Source: CAYMEK01 sp964389305
GTDB taxonomy: Bacteria; Spirochaetota; Spirochaetia; SZUA-6; DRHE01
DNA: 36,074 bases
NCBI GenBank assembly: GCA_964389305.1
Contig: CAYMEK010000046.1
Span: 1 to 36,074 of the forward strand
Direction of reading: 5' to 3'
A model generated the notes under the pieces. That model was not told the origin of the DNA. It searched no databases and worked only from the letters and a program-made list of their open reading frames with translations. The position numbers and the translations under genes were made by a program. Positions within the stretch are counted from its first letter, which is position 1. Every line of letters begins with the position of its first letter. Shown piece after piece: positions 1 to 7,380 of the stretch.

Positions 1-701
1 AACTGGTCCAGGTCCTTGACGTTCTCCGTTCCCCTACGGTAGCCGTTCTTCAAGATCGTGACACGGTCGGCGAGCTGCAGTATCTCGTCTATGTTATGGG
101 TGATGTAAATGATGCTTTTCCCTTCATTCCTCTTTTCGTACATAACGCGGTAAAGCGTCTTCATCTCCTCGGGGGTAAGCTTGTTGGATACCTCGTCGAG
201 GATGATGAGACTGGGGTTCATGACCAGGATACGGGCGAACTCCACCATGTATTGCTGCCACAGCGTCAGCTTGTACAGCGGGAGGCTCGGATCGATGTTG
301 AACTCGAGCTGCCTGAACAGCTCCATTGTTCTTCTCAGCATCTGATCGTAGTCCAGGAACCCCCAACGATTGATAATCATCTGTCCGGCAAAGATATTTT
401 TGACCGCATTGAGGTTCGGGATGATGTTCAGGTTCTGGTACACCATGCCGATGCCATGCATGGTGGCACTTCTAGGTGTGAAGAAATTGATGCGCTTGCC
501 GTTGAAAAGTATGTCCCCCTCTCTCTTGCGTACCGCTCCGCTCAGGATCTTGACCAGGGACGACTTGCCGGCCCGATGCTCCCCGATCAGGGCGTGTATC
601 TCCCCCGGGTACAGGTCGAAATCGATCCCGTTCAGGGCTTGAACCTTTTCATAGGTGACGTGGATATTACGCATCTGCAGGAGCAAGCGGCTTGCTTTCA
701 T
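1..701 (-). CDS. Sugar ABC transporter ATP-binding protein, RbsA-like, N-terminal ATPase domain (partial, runs off left edge)
   Basis: The 233 visible residues form the first nucleotide-binding domain of a CUT2-type sugar importer ATPase, which would hydrolyse ATP at the inner membrane. Seen: Walker A GEHRAGKSS (40-48), Q-loop Gln in MVYQN (about 89), a degenerate signature LTLWQQ (145-150), Walker B LIILDE (165-170) and an H-loop His in THNIDE (202). Several positions depart from the usual RbsA motifs: HR replaces NG in Walker A, and VSN follows the Walker B Glu where PTS is usual. The frame is uninterrupted. The gene begins 11 bases after the response-regulator stop, so co-transcription with it is likely. 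No clear Shine-Dalgarno precedes ATG 701; Met10 is an alternative start. Permease and binding-protein partners are not visible. Family confident, substrate unknown. Confidence 0.85.
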   Translation of the reverse strand, partial: MKASRLLLQMRNIHVTYEKVQALNGIDFDLYPGEIHALIGEHRAGKSSLVKILSGAVRKREGDILFNGKRINFFTPRSATMHGIGMVYQNLNIIPNLNAVKNIFAGQMIINRWGFLDYDQMLRRTMELFRQLEFNIDPSLPLYKLTLWQQYMVEFARILVMNPSLIILDEVSNKLTPEEMKTLYRVMYEKRNEGKSIIYITHNIDEILQLADRVTILKNGYRRGTENVKDLDQ

Positions 702-712
702 AGCGACTTGAA

Positions 713-2029
713 TTACGGGTCGATCTTGTACTTCTTCATTTTTCGGTACAGGGTTTTTCGATCGATATTTAGCAGCTCGGCTGCCTTCTGTTTGACCCCC
801 CGGCTTTTCTGCAGCGCCTCTATAATGATTTCCCGCGCACTGGTCTGGTAGCGGATATCAAGAGGCGTCTCCTGGCGGCCGGAGCCAAGCAGCCGGTACT
901 GCTCGGGAATCACCGCAGGCTCGATGCGCTGCCCTTCGCAGAAGATGACCGCCCGTTCCATGAAGTTCTTCAGCTCGCGAACATTGCCCGGCCAATCGTG
1001 CTTTTCGAGCAGAGAGAGGACTTCGCCGGATATCGAGTCGATCCGTTTGCCGTACAGGTGACTGAACTCCCGCAAGAAATGCTCGGCCAGCAGGGAGATG
1101 TCCTCCTTTCTGTCCCGCAGAGGAGGAAGCTGAAGAGTGATCACCGACAGGCGGTAGTAAAGGTCTTCCCGCAGCAGGCCCTTGTCGATCAGCTCCTGGA
1201 GCTTCTTGTTGGTGGCGGCGATGATCCGGCAGTCGGCTTTCAGCGCCGTGGAGCCGCCGATGCGGGTAAAGCACTTATCCTGCAGCACTCTCAACATCTT
1301 GGCCTGGATCTGCAGGCTCATGTCGCCGATTTCATCCAGAAAGATGCTGCCCTCTCCGGCCAGCTCGAACTTGCCCTGCTTCAATGACCTGGCGTCGGTA
1401 AAGGCCCCTTTTTCATGACCGAACATCTCGCTTTCCAGCAAGGTTTCGGGAATGGCGGCGCAGTTGATCTTGATAAACGGGCTGTGGCGGCGCGGGCTGT
1501 GTTGATGCAGCAGGTCGGCGATCAGCTCCTTGCCGGTGCCGCTTTCGCCGGTGATGGTTACCGTGGCGTCGGTCGGGGCGGCCTTCCTGGCGAACTCCAG
1601 GAGCCCGAGCATGCCCGGATGCCGGGTAACGATCGTCGGGCCGGCCTCTGGAGGTATCGCCTTGCGCTTGGCCGCTGCGATCTGCGCGATTTCATCGATC
1701 AGCTTCTGATTGTTGATCGGCTTGGTGTAGAAGTTCAGTGCTCCGTACTTCATGGCCACCACCACCTTGTCCACGGTGGCATGGCCGGATATCATGATCA
1801 CCGGCAGGCTGCTCATCTCCATCTTGAGCGCTCTGAGAAGGTCGATACCGTCCTGCTCGGGCATCTTAACGTCCACGAGCAGCAGATCGACGGAGTTGCC
1901 TCTTACGGCGGGGATGACCTCCCGGGGATCGGTGCAGTACAGGGTGCGGAAGCCCCTCCTCCGCAGGATTTCACTCAAGGTGAGGCAGATCTTCAGCTCA
2001 TCGTCGACGATGAGAACGGTAAACGGCAT
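713..2029 (-). CDS. Sigma-54-dependent response regulator, NtrC/AtoC family
   Basis: A 438-residue cytoplasmic transcription activator with the complete three-domain layout. The receiver (1-115) has D9/D10, phosphoacceptor D53 in LLLVDVKMP, S81 and K103. The AAA+ sigma-54 interaction domain has Walker A GESGTGKE (161-168), the loop as GAFTDA (208-213, a natural variant of GAFTGA) and Walker B SIFLDEIGD (D232/E233). A Fis-type helix-turn-helix lies at about 409-434. On phosphorylation it should remodel sigma-54 RNA polymerase at its target promoters. No histidine kinase lies nearby, and I found no convincing sigma-54 promoter in the intergenic regions. The start is set by the near-consensus promoter only 8 bases upstream (2038-2066), which implies a leaderless transcript. 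A degraded relative of this 5' end is at 8775-8888. The ABC ATPase gene follows after 11 bases. Confidence 0.95.
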   Translation of the reverse strand: MPFTVLIVDDELKICLTLSEILRRRGFRTLYCTDPREVIPAVRGNSVDLLLVDVKMPEQDGIDLLRALKMEMSSLPVIMISGHATVDKVVVAMKYGALNFYTKPINNQKLIDEIAQIAAAKRKAIPPEAGPTIVTRHPGMLGLLEFARKAAPTDATVTITGESGTGKELIADLLHQHSPRRHSPFIKINCAAIPETLLESEMFGHEKGAFTDARSLKQGKFELAGEGSIFLDEIGDMSLQIQAKMLRVLQDKCFTRIGGSTALKADCRIIAATNKKLQELIDKGLLREDLYYRLSVITLQLPPLRDRKEDISLLAEHFLREFSHLYGKRIDSISGEVLSLLEKHDWPGNVRELKNFMERAVIFCEGQRIEPAVIPEQYRLLGSGRQETPLDIRYQTSAREIIIEALQKSRGVKQKAAELLNIDRKTLYRKMKKYKIDP

Positions 2030-2037
2030 CGAGGGAA

Positions 2038-2066
2038 ATTATACCAGCAGTGTCGGCAGGCTTCAA
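2038..2066 (-). promoter_or_regulatory. Sigma-70-type promoter of the response regulator, predicted leaderless
   Basis: Reading the minus strand: -35 TTGAAG (2061-2066), a 17-base spacer, and an extended -10 TGGTATAAT (hexamer 2038-2043). Only eight bases separate the hexamer from ATG 2029, so the predicted start point falls within about 2 bases of the start codon. There is no Shine-Dalgarno. The same element recurs at 8855-8883, with three mismatches across a 66-base match. Confidence 0.7.
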
Positions 2067-2083
2067 CGCGGGCCGGCCTACCT

Positions 2084-2227
2084 TCATGAGTAAGGACAAA
2101 TCATACCAGGCTTGCCCAATCGCTTCTTTTCGGCGAACACGCCTGCCGAAAAACCAGCCTTCTTGGAGATCGTGCCCCCTAAGCCTAGAAGCAAGAGGGC
2201 TGCCAACGTGATGAGTAGTCCTGCCAT
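2084..2227 (-). CDS. Possible small membrane protein, 47 aa
   Basis: A short ORF between the dehydratase and the response regulator. It encodes one hydrophobic segment near the N-terminus (LLITLAALLLLGLGG, residues 4-18) followed by a basic tail with KK, EKKR and a single Cys. It reads in the same frame as the dehydratase, starting 48 bases after that gene's TAG stop. No ribosome binding site is visible, and the TTG three codons upstream of the ATG is no better. I do not recognise the protein. It may be a small intercistronic membrane protein, the eroded tail of a lost gene, or chance. An inverted repeat at 2127-2152 lies inside it. Confidence 0.3.
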   Translation of the reverse strand: MAGLLITLAALLLLGLGGTISKKAGFSAGVFAEKKRLGKPGMICPYS

Positions 2228-2275
2228 GATATGCAATTCAGCTATGGTCGTCGCGGCCGGTTGTGCGACAGGCTC

Positions 2276-3478
2276 CTAAGGCGGTACCGATGTCCCGTCC
2301 GGCGCCCTGGCCAGTGTCCAGCGGGGCGGCTCGTTTCTGCAGGGGTAGCGGGCCGCCTTCGCCTCGTCCAGCTCAACTCCCAGACCCGGTTTTCCGTTAG
2401 GGTAGAGGTAGCCGCCTCGAAGCTCCGGGCACCCGGGAAACACTTCGGCCAGCGCCTCCGAGACGCCGTTCCACTCCTGGATGCCGAAGTTCGGGCAGGA
2501 CAGATCCAGGTGAAGGTTGGCGGCCTGGCCCACCGGGGAGACATCCCCCGGGCCGTGCCAGGCGGTACGCACGCCGAAGGCATCGCAGAGGCCGGCCAGC
2601 TTCCATGCAGGGGTGATGCCCCCGATGGCACTGACATGCACGCGGATGAAATCGATGAGCCGGCCGGTCACCAGCGGCATCCATTCGGCGGGATTGCAGA
2701 ACAGCTCCCCCATGGCCAGCGGCACAGAACTGGAGGCGCGGAGCTGCTGTAACCAACCGAGCTGCTCCGGGGGCAGCGGATCTTCCAGGAAGAAGAGCCT
2801 GTACGGCTCCAGGAGCCCGGCCAGGCGGATTGCCTCGCCCGGCGCGAGCCTTTCGTGAACGTCGTGGCAGAGCTCCACTTCGAAGCCCAAACGGTCGCGC
2901 AGGTGTTCGAACAGCCGCGGAAGGCTGCGGGAGTAGGCGTCCGGATCGAAGTACGCTCCCGGAGGTGAGTCCTCGGGAGGGGGGACGGACGGAGCCCCTC
3001 CCCCGTAGAAACCCAGCTGGCAGCGGAGGTGACGGATTCCCTGCTCCAGGTGGCTGCGGACGGCGTCCTCCACTTCGACCGGATCGCGGCCGCCGGCATG
3101 CCGGTAGACCGCCGCCCCCTCACGACACTTGCCGCCCAGGAGCTGGTAGACGGGCATGCCCGCCAGCTTGCCCTTGATATCCCACAACGCCTGGTCGATC
3201 CCGGACAGGGCGTTGTTCAGCACAGGGCCGTTCCTCCAGTAGGAGCTCACCCAGGCGGAGCGCCATATGTCCTCGATGCGCTGCGGGTCCCGGCCGATCA
3301 GGAATGGCTTCAGGTATTCCTCCACGGCGCTTTTCACCGCCAGCACGCGCTGGGTGAAAGTGGCGCAGCCGAGGCCGTAAAGGCCGGGCTCGGAGGTTTG
3401 CACTTTCACCACCATCAGGTCGACGCCCTCCGGCGCCGTGAGAATCGTCTTGACGTCCGTGATGCTCGGACGGCTCAC
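2276..3478 (-). CDS. Enolase-superfamily sugar-acid dehydratase, ManD/RspA (D-mannonate dehydratase-like) subgroup
   Basis: A 400-residue member of the mandelate racemase/muconate lactonising branch. Visible Mg ligands are D206 (in CHDVHER), E232 (FLEDP) and E258 (MGELF). H208 and H308 (WHGPGD) match the acid/base histidines of the ManD subgroup, and their spacing follows known ManD enzymes closely. Expected chemistry is dehydration of a six-carbon sugar acid (D-mannonate or D-gluconate) to 2-keto-3-deoxygluconate; some members of the subgroup have very low activity, so the substrate stays open. Its ATG overlaps the stop of the upstream SDR gene by 4 bases, so translation is probably coupled. 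It is the last clear gene of the ABC-ROK-SDR operon. The C-terminal 25 residues are Pro/Arg-rich and may be unstructured. Confidence 0.85.
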   Translation of the reverse strand: MSRPSITDVKTILTAPEGVDLMVVKVQTSEPGLYGLGCATFTQRVLAVKSAVEEYLKPFLIGRDPQRIEDIWRSAWVSSYWRNGPVLNNALSGIDQALWDIKGKLAGMPVYQLLGGKCREGAAVYRHAGGRDPVEVEDAVRSHLEQGIRHLRCQLGFYGGGAPSVPPPEDSPPGAYFDPDAYSRSLPRLFEHLRDRLGFEVELCHDVHERLAPGEAIRLAGLLEPYRLFFLEDPLPPEQLGWLQQLRASSSVPLAMGELFCNPAEWMPLVTGRLIDFIRVHVSAIGGITPAWKLAGLCDAFGVRTAWHGPGDVSPVGQAANLHLDLSCPNFGIQEWNGVSEALAEVFPGCPELRGGYLYPNGKPGLGVELDEAKAARYPCRNEPPRWTLARAPDGTSVPP

Positions 3479-4320
3479 TCATCCCCTTCCTTTCCCTGCA
3501 GGAGGAAATCCTCTTCCGTGTCTCCCCATCCCCGGTCCGGATCAGCAAGGCGCAGCTCCGGCATGCCTGGGAGGATCAGGCCCCCGTCGATACGCAGCGT
3601 AATCCCGGTGATGTAGGAGGCCTTCTCGGAAGCGATCCAGGCCACGGCGTTGCCGATGTCCCGCGGTGTACCGATACGTCCCAGCGGGACCTTGCGGCTC
3701 AATGACTCGTAGAAGGCCACGGTATGCGGGTGTTTGCTGACCGCAACCGCACCGGGAGCGATGCAGTTGACCCGGATGCGATGCCGCGCGTAGCGGATGG
3801 CCAGCGATTCGGTCGCCCGGCGCACGGCGGCCTTCATCCCCCCGTAGACTGCGTCCTGTGGATAGGCTCGCTCGGCCCGGGAGGAGGTGATATTGACGAT
3901 GCTGCCCCCGGTGCCGGCGGCGATCATGTGCCGCGCCGCCGCATTGGAGGCCAGCAGGTAGGCCCGGAAGTCGACCTGGATCAGGCGGTCGATCAGACCG
4001 ACATCATCACCCAGCTCGTGGTCGAACATGGTCAATCCGGCGTTGTTCACCAGCAGGTCCAACCCGCCGAGCGCTGCCGCGGCCTGGGCCACCAGGCGGG
4101 CGGGAGTTTCCTCCCCCGCCAGGTCCGCGGGGAACTCCCGGCAGACCCGCCCCAGTTCGCCTTCGATGATCTGGGCGAGCTCCTCCGCTTCCTCCTTCCC
4201 GGTGCGGTAGGAGATCGCCAGGTCGTAGCCTTCTTCGGCCAGCGCCAGGGCGATGCCCCGGCCGATGCCCCGGCTCGCGCCGGTGACCAGTGCTCTTCTA
4301 TGGAGCTTCGATGTTTCCAT
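3475..4320 (-). CDS. Short-chain dehydrogenase/reductase (SDR), sugar-acid operon
   Basis: A classical SDR of 281 residues. Seen: the NAD(P)-binding glycine motif GASRGIG (14-20), NNAG (92-95), Ser in NITSS (about 146) and catalytic Y159-x3-K163. The C-terminal tail is about 25 residues longer than a typical FabG-like protein and is acidic. It sits 10 bases after the ROK repressor stop and overlaps the dehydratase start by 4 bases, so it is in the same operon. By context it probably interconverts a keto sugar acid and an aldonate (for example fructuronate and mannonate), feeding the dehydratase. That substrate is inferred only from neighbours; the SDR fold alone does not give it. Confidence 0.85.
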   Translation of the reverse strand: METSKLHRRALVTGASRGIGRGIALALAEEGYDLAISYRTGKEEAEELAQIIEGELGRVCREFPADLAGEETPARLVAQAAAALGGLDLLVNNAGLTMFDHELGDDVGLIDRLIQVDFRAYLLASNAAARHMIAAGTGGSIVNITSSRAERAYPQDAVYGGMKAAVRRATESLAIRYARHRIRVNCIAPGAVAVSKHPHTVAFYESLSRKVPLGRIGTPRDIGNAVAWIASEKASYITGITLRIDGGLILPGMPELRLADPDRGWGDTEEDFLLQGKEGDE

Positions 4321-4330
4321 GGCGCATCAT

Positions 4331-5479
4331 CTACTTCAGGAGCACTTCGACCTTGGATGTCCGCCTTCCGCCCGGAGTCTCGATCAGCTCGGGAATGGAG
4401 AACAGGCGCTCCAGGAACATGCCCGCAGCTCCGAAGGCGACGACCTTCTCGTCGAGCGTGGAAAACTCGAGGCTGCAGTTGACCGGATTCGGATAGGACC
4501 AGTTTCGCTGGATCTCTCCAACCAGGATTTCCCGGATTTGTTCTTCATAGGCGCACAGCCCGCCGCCGAAGATGACCCCCGTCAGGTTGAGCGTGTTGAC
4601 CAGCAGGGCGACATGGGCGCAAAGCTCCCGGAGGAACTTCTCCAGAATTGCGCGGTCTTCCCGGATGCGCTTTGCCTCTTCGTCGGTGATGGAGAACTGG
4701 CCTTCGTTTCCGGGCTCCCATAGGATGCTCTGGAACTCCCCTGCTGAGTGCTCCTGCCCGGCGTATACCTTTCCGTCCAGGACGAATCCCAAACCGATGG
4801 CCGGCCCCCAGTAACGGCCGCTCAAGGTTTCGCCCCGCCGGAACTCGCCCAGGACGAAGAGGAAATTGTTGTACCTGTCGGTCTTCTTGAAAACCAGCTC
4901 GCCCCAGCAGCAGCAGTTTGCATCGTTTTCCAATAGAACCGGCGTGTCCATGTGACCGGCGATCCGGCGGGTGAACTCGAAGGGCTCGGTGACATTGAGG
5001 GGATTGGATTGGAGGATCACCCCCTTCCGGGAGTCGATAATCCCCGACAGCCCGACACCGATTCCTATCAGCGGCAGACCCAACCGGCGCTGCCATCCCT
5101 CCAGCCGGTGCGCCACCTCCAGGAAACAGGAAACGATGTTGTTCCCGTCCATGGAGACAGGCTCAGAATGGGCCAGGAGGATGCGTCCGTGCAGGTCGAT
5201 GGCCACGGCGGTGAAGGACTCGGTCTGGATCTCCAATCCCAGGATGTACCCATACTCTTCGTTGATGATCAGGTTCGAGGGCTTGCGACCCACCGGAGAG
5301 ACGGACTTGCCCTCGGAGGTGACTTTGACGATATTGCGCTCCAGCAGCCTGGCTACGATGTGGGTCACCGTGGATTTTACCAGTCCGAGCTCCCTCGACA
5401 GGTCCGCCCTGCTGATACCGTTTTCGAACCAGATCTTCTGCAGCACTCTGGTGGTATTGATCTCACTGATTTTATGCAT
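4331..5479 (-). CDS. ROK-family transcriptional repressor (NagC/XylR type) of the sugar-acid operon
   Basis: A 382-residue regulator with an N-terminal winged HTH (about 21-50, SRADLSRELGLVKSTV) and a C-terminal ROK sugar-binding domain (LGLEIQ, GVGLSGIID, ENDANCCCWGEL at 184-195). The zinc motif CxCGxxGCxE usual in ROK proteins is absent; AGEFQSI stands in that region. ATG 5479 is preferred over ATG 5494 because TTGGAGAAC lies at the right distance and the start then aligns with the paralogue at 12677. It lies inside the operon, 65 bases after the permease and 10 before the SDR. The palindrome at 8701-8733 upstream of the binding protein is its likely operator. The paralogue at 12677-13849 shares the same unusual Cys-Cys-Cys site. 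Confidence 0.9.
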   Translation of the reverse strand: MHKISEINTTRVLQKIWFENGISRADLSRELGLVKSTVTHIVARLLERNIVKVTSEGKSVSPVGRKPSNLIINEEYGYILGLEIQTESFTAVAIDLHGRILLAHSEPVSMDGNNIVSCFLEVAHRLEGWQRRLGLPLIGIGVGLSGIIDSRKGVILQSNPLNVTEPFEFTRRIAGHMDTPVLLENDANCCCWGELVFKKTDRYNNFLFVLGEFRRGETLSGRYWGPAIGLGFVLDGKVYAGQEHSAGEFQSILWEPGNEGQFSITDEEAKRIREDRAILEKFLRELCAHVALLVNTLNLTGVIFGGGLCAYEEQIREILVGEIQRNWSYPNPVNCSLEFSTLDEKVVAFGAAGMFLERLFSIPELIETPGGRRTSKVEVLLK

Positions 5480-5544
5480 GAAGCGGTTCTCCAATGGCGG
5501 AAATGAGAGCGCCGGAAACAGGGACGGATGCGGATCTCCTCATG

Positions 5545-6384
5545 TCAACCTTTCACTCCTCCCGAGACGATACTGCTGATGATGAATCTCTGGAAGAAGA
5601 GATACAAGACGATAAGCGGTACGGCTACTATGAAGACGGCCGCCGCCAGGGGCGGCCAGTCCGTGCCGTACTGGCCGACGAACGCGAACAAGGCCCGGAT
5701 CACCGGATAGTACCTGGGGCTGGTAAGGAAAATCGTCGTACCGATGATGTCGTTCCACACCGTCACCGAGAGAAGGATGGCGCCGGCCGCGAAGATCGGC
5801 CTGCTCAGAGGAAGGACGAAACGGTACAGGTAGCGGGTCGTTCCACACCCGTCGATGGCGGCCGCCTCGTCGAAATCCCTGGGAATCGTCTTGTAGTAAC
5901 CGACCATCAGGAGCATGAGGATCCCGGGATTCGCCTTGAGCAGAATGTATCCTAGAGGGTGGTTGTACAGGCCCATCTTCAGGAGCAGGTAGAACTGGGG
6001 GATCAACGGGTCGGGAAGGAAGATGCCCGTGAGGAACAGCACGTAGAAGAAGCCGGCGAAACGGACGTACTTCCGAGAAATGACGAAAGCCGCGAAGGCG
6101 CTGACGGACAGGGTCAGCAGGTTCGACGCGGCCAGGTAGAAGAGGCTGTTGAAGAAGTTGCGGATGAAATTGTTTCGGACAAAGACCTCGACGTAGTTGC
6201 GGTAGTGAAAGGTGCGGGAGATGCCCACGGGGTCCATCATGAACGCCTTGGAGGTTTTCAGTGAAACGTTCACCAGGTTCAGAATGGGATACAGGAAGAC
6301 GAGCAGGGCGAAGACGATGAAAGCCGCGATGAGGAGCGTACCGCCGGCCTCCCGTCCCGGTATCCTCGTACCTGCACGACTCAT
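5545..6384 (-). CDS. Carbohydrate ABC transporter permease, CUT1 family, MalG-like
   Basis: A 279-residue inner-membrane permease with about six hydrophobic helices beginning near residue 17. The EAA loop that docks the ATPase reads EAAAIDGCG followed by VLPLSRP in the second half. It forms the importer with the preceding permease (4-base ATGA overlap) and the binding protein. No ATPase gene is in this operon, so the transporter probably uses a shared MsmX/UgpC-type ATPase encoded elsewhere, as is common for CUT1 systems. The substrate is inferred to be an oligosaccharide or sugar acid from the downstream enzymes. Confidence 0.92.
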   Translation of the reverse strand: MSRAGTRIPGREAGGTLLIAAFIVFALLVFLYPILNLVNVSLKTSKAFMMDPVGISRTFHYRNYVEVFVRNNFIRNFFNSLFYLAASNLLTLSVSAFAAFVISRKYVRFAGFFYVLFLTGIFLPDPLIPQFYLLLKMGLYNHPLGYILLKANPGILMLLMVGYYKTIPRDFDEAAAIDGCGTTRYLYRFVLPLSRPIFAAGAILLSVTVWNDIIGTTIFLTSPRYYPVIRALFAFVGQYGTDWPPLAAAVFIVAVPLIVLYLFFQRFIISSIVSGGVKG

Positions 6385-7301
6385 GTTTCGACCTCCCTCT
6401 TCCTCAGTATCCCCTGCACGACCACGGCGACGACGAGAATCATGAGGAACAGCAGGGTTGCGACGGCTGAGGCGAAACCGAGCCTGCCCTCGCTTCTCCC
6501 GCTTCCCCCCTCCGAGAGGAAGGCCAGGCGGAACATGTAGAAGGCCATGGTGTAGGTGTAGTTCTGGCCGTTGGTGGTCACATAGATCGTATCGAAGGTG
6601 CGCAGAGCGCCGATGATCGCCAGAAGCACGTTGACGGTGATGGCCTGCGCAATCAGCGGAACAGTCACCGCCCGGAACTGGACCCAGCGGCCCGCTCCAT
6701 CCACGGTAGCCGATTCGTACAGCTCGGCCGGTATCCCTTGAAGCCCGGCCACGAAGATGACTGTCGAGTAGCCGACGTAGGTCCAGATCTGCAGGAAGAT
6801 GATCAGGCCGAAGGCCATCTTGGGATCGGCGAAGAACAGCAGGTTCGCTCCCGTCAGGGACCGGACCAGAGTATTCACCGGACCGCCGAAGGGATTGAAC
6901 ATGAGCTTCCAGATCAACGCGTTCACGGTGACCCCCAGGATGACGGGCAGAAAGATCAGCGCCCGGAACAGGTTGCGGGTCTTCCAGCCCCTGTTCAGGA
7001 TCACGGCGAAGAGCAGGGCGAGCCCGTTCTGGATGAGGACGACGAAGAAAGCGAACACGAAGGAGTTGCGTAGCGCCACTGCCTTGTCGGTGAACAGGGC
7101 CGGGTTGAAGAACTCGATGTAGTTGCTCAGTCCGATGAACTCAACCGCCTTGTATCCGGTGCGAGTGATATTCGTGAAGGAGAAGAGAATGGTCGCGATC
7201 GACGGCAGGAGATGAAAGACGGCGAACACGGCGAGCGCCGGCAGCATGATCACGTACGGCGCCAGATGTCCGAACCGGCGGCCGAATCTGAATGGATACA
7301 T
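6381..7301 (-). CDS. Carbohydrate ABC transporter permease, CUT1 family, MalF-like
   Basis: A 306-residue membrane protein. It has a first helix in PYVIMLPALAVFAVFHLL, a periplasmic segment with NYIEFFNPALF, then further helices and an EAA-like loop YESATVDGAG followed by VTVPLI. ATG 7301 is chosen because GGGGGAGAG precedes it; a longer frame extends upstream to 7364 but would run through the stem-loop at 7330-7359. It pairs with the downstream permease through a 4-base overlap. It should form the transmembrane channel for the solute delivered by the binding protein at 7381-8682. Confidence 0.92.
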   Translation of the reverse strand: MYPFRFGRRFGHLAPYVIMLPALAVFAVFHLLPSIATILFSFTNITRTGYKAVEFIGLSNYIEFFNPALFTDKAVALRNSFVFAFFVVLIQNGLALLFAVILNRGWKTRNLFRALIFLPVILGVTVNALIWKLMFNPFGGPVNTLVRSLTGANLLFFADPKMAFGLIIFLQIWTYVGYSTVIFVAGLQGIPAELYESATVDGAGRWVQFRAVTVPLIAQAITVNVLLAIIGALRTFDTIYVTTNGQNYTYTMAFYMFRLAFLSEGGSGRSEGRLGFASAVATLLFLMILVVAVVVQGILRKREVET

Positions 7302-7329
7302 ACTCTCCCCCAGGGGCTTGGAGTCGACG

Positions 7330-7359
7330 GCGATGTCCCGCCGGTCGGCGGGACATCGC
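7330..7359 (-). other. Intercistronic stem-loop between binding-protein and permease genes
   Basis: A perfect inverted repeat: 13-base arms (GCGATGTCCCGCC and its complement) around a 4-base loop, in the gap between the binding-protein stop and the permease start. No U-tract follows, so it does not look like a simple terminator. By analogy with malE-malF type operons it probably protects the upstream mRNA and raises binding-protein output over the permeases. That role is inferred. Confidence 0.75.
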
Positions 7360-7380
7360 TCCATCGATCCCCGGTCGCCG

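Noticed and set aside
713..2029. GAFTDA as an inactivating change of the sigma-54 contact loop
   Set aside because: Asp at this position is a known natural variant among NtrC-type activators, so loss of function cannot be claimed.
2127..2152. Inverted repeat TTTTCGGC-N10-GCCGAAAA as a terminator for the sugar-acid operon
   Set aside because: No T-tract follows on either strand and it lies inside the small ORF at 2084-2227, so I do not call it a terminator.
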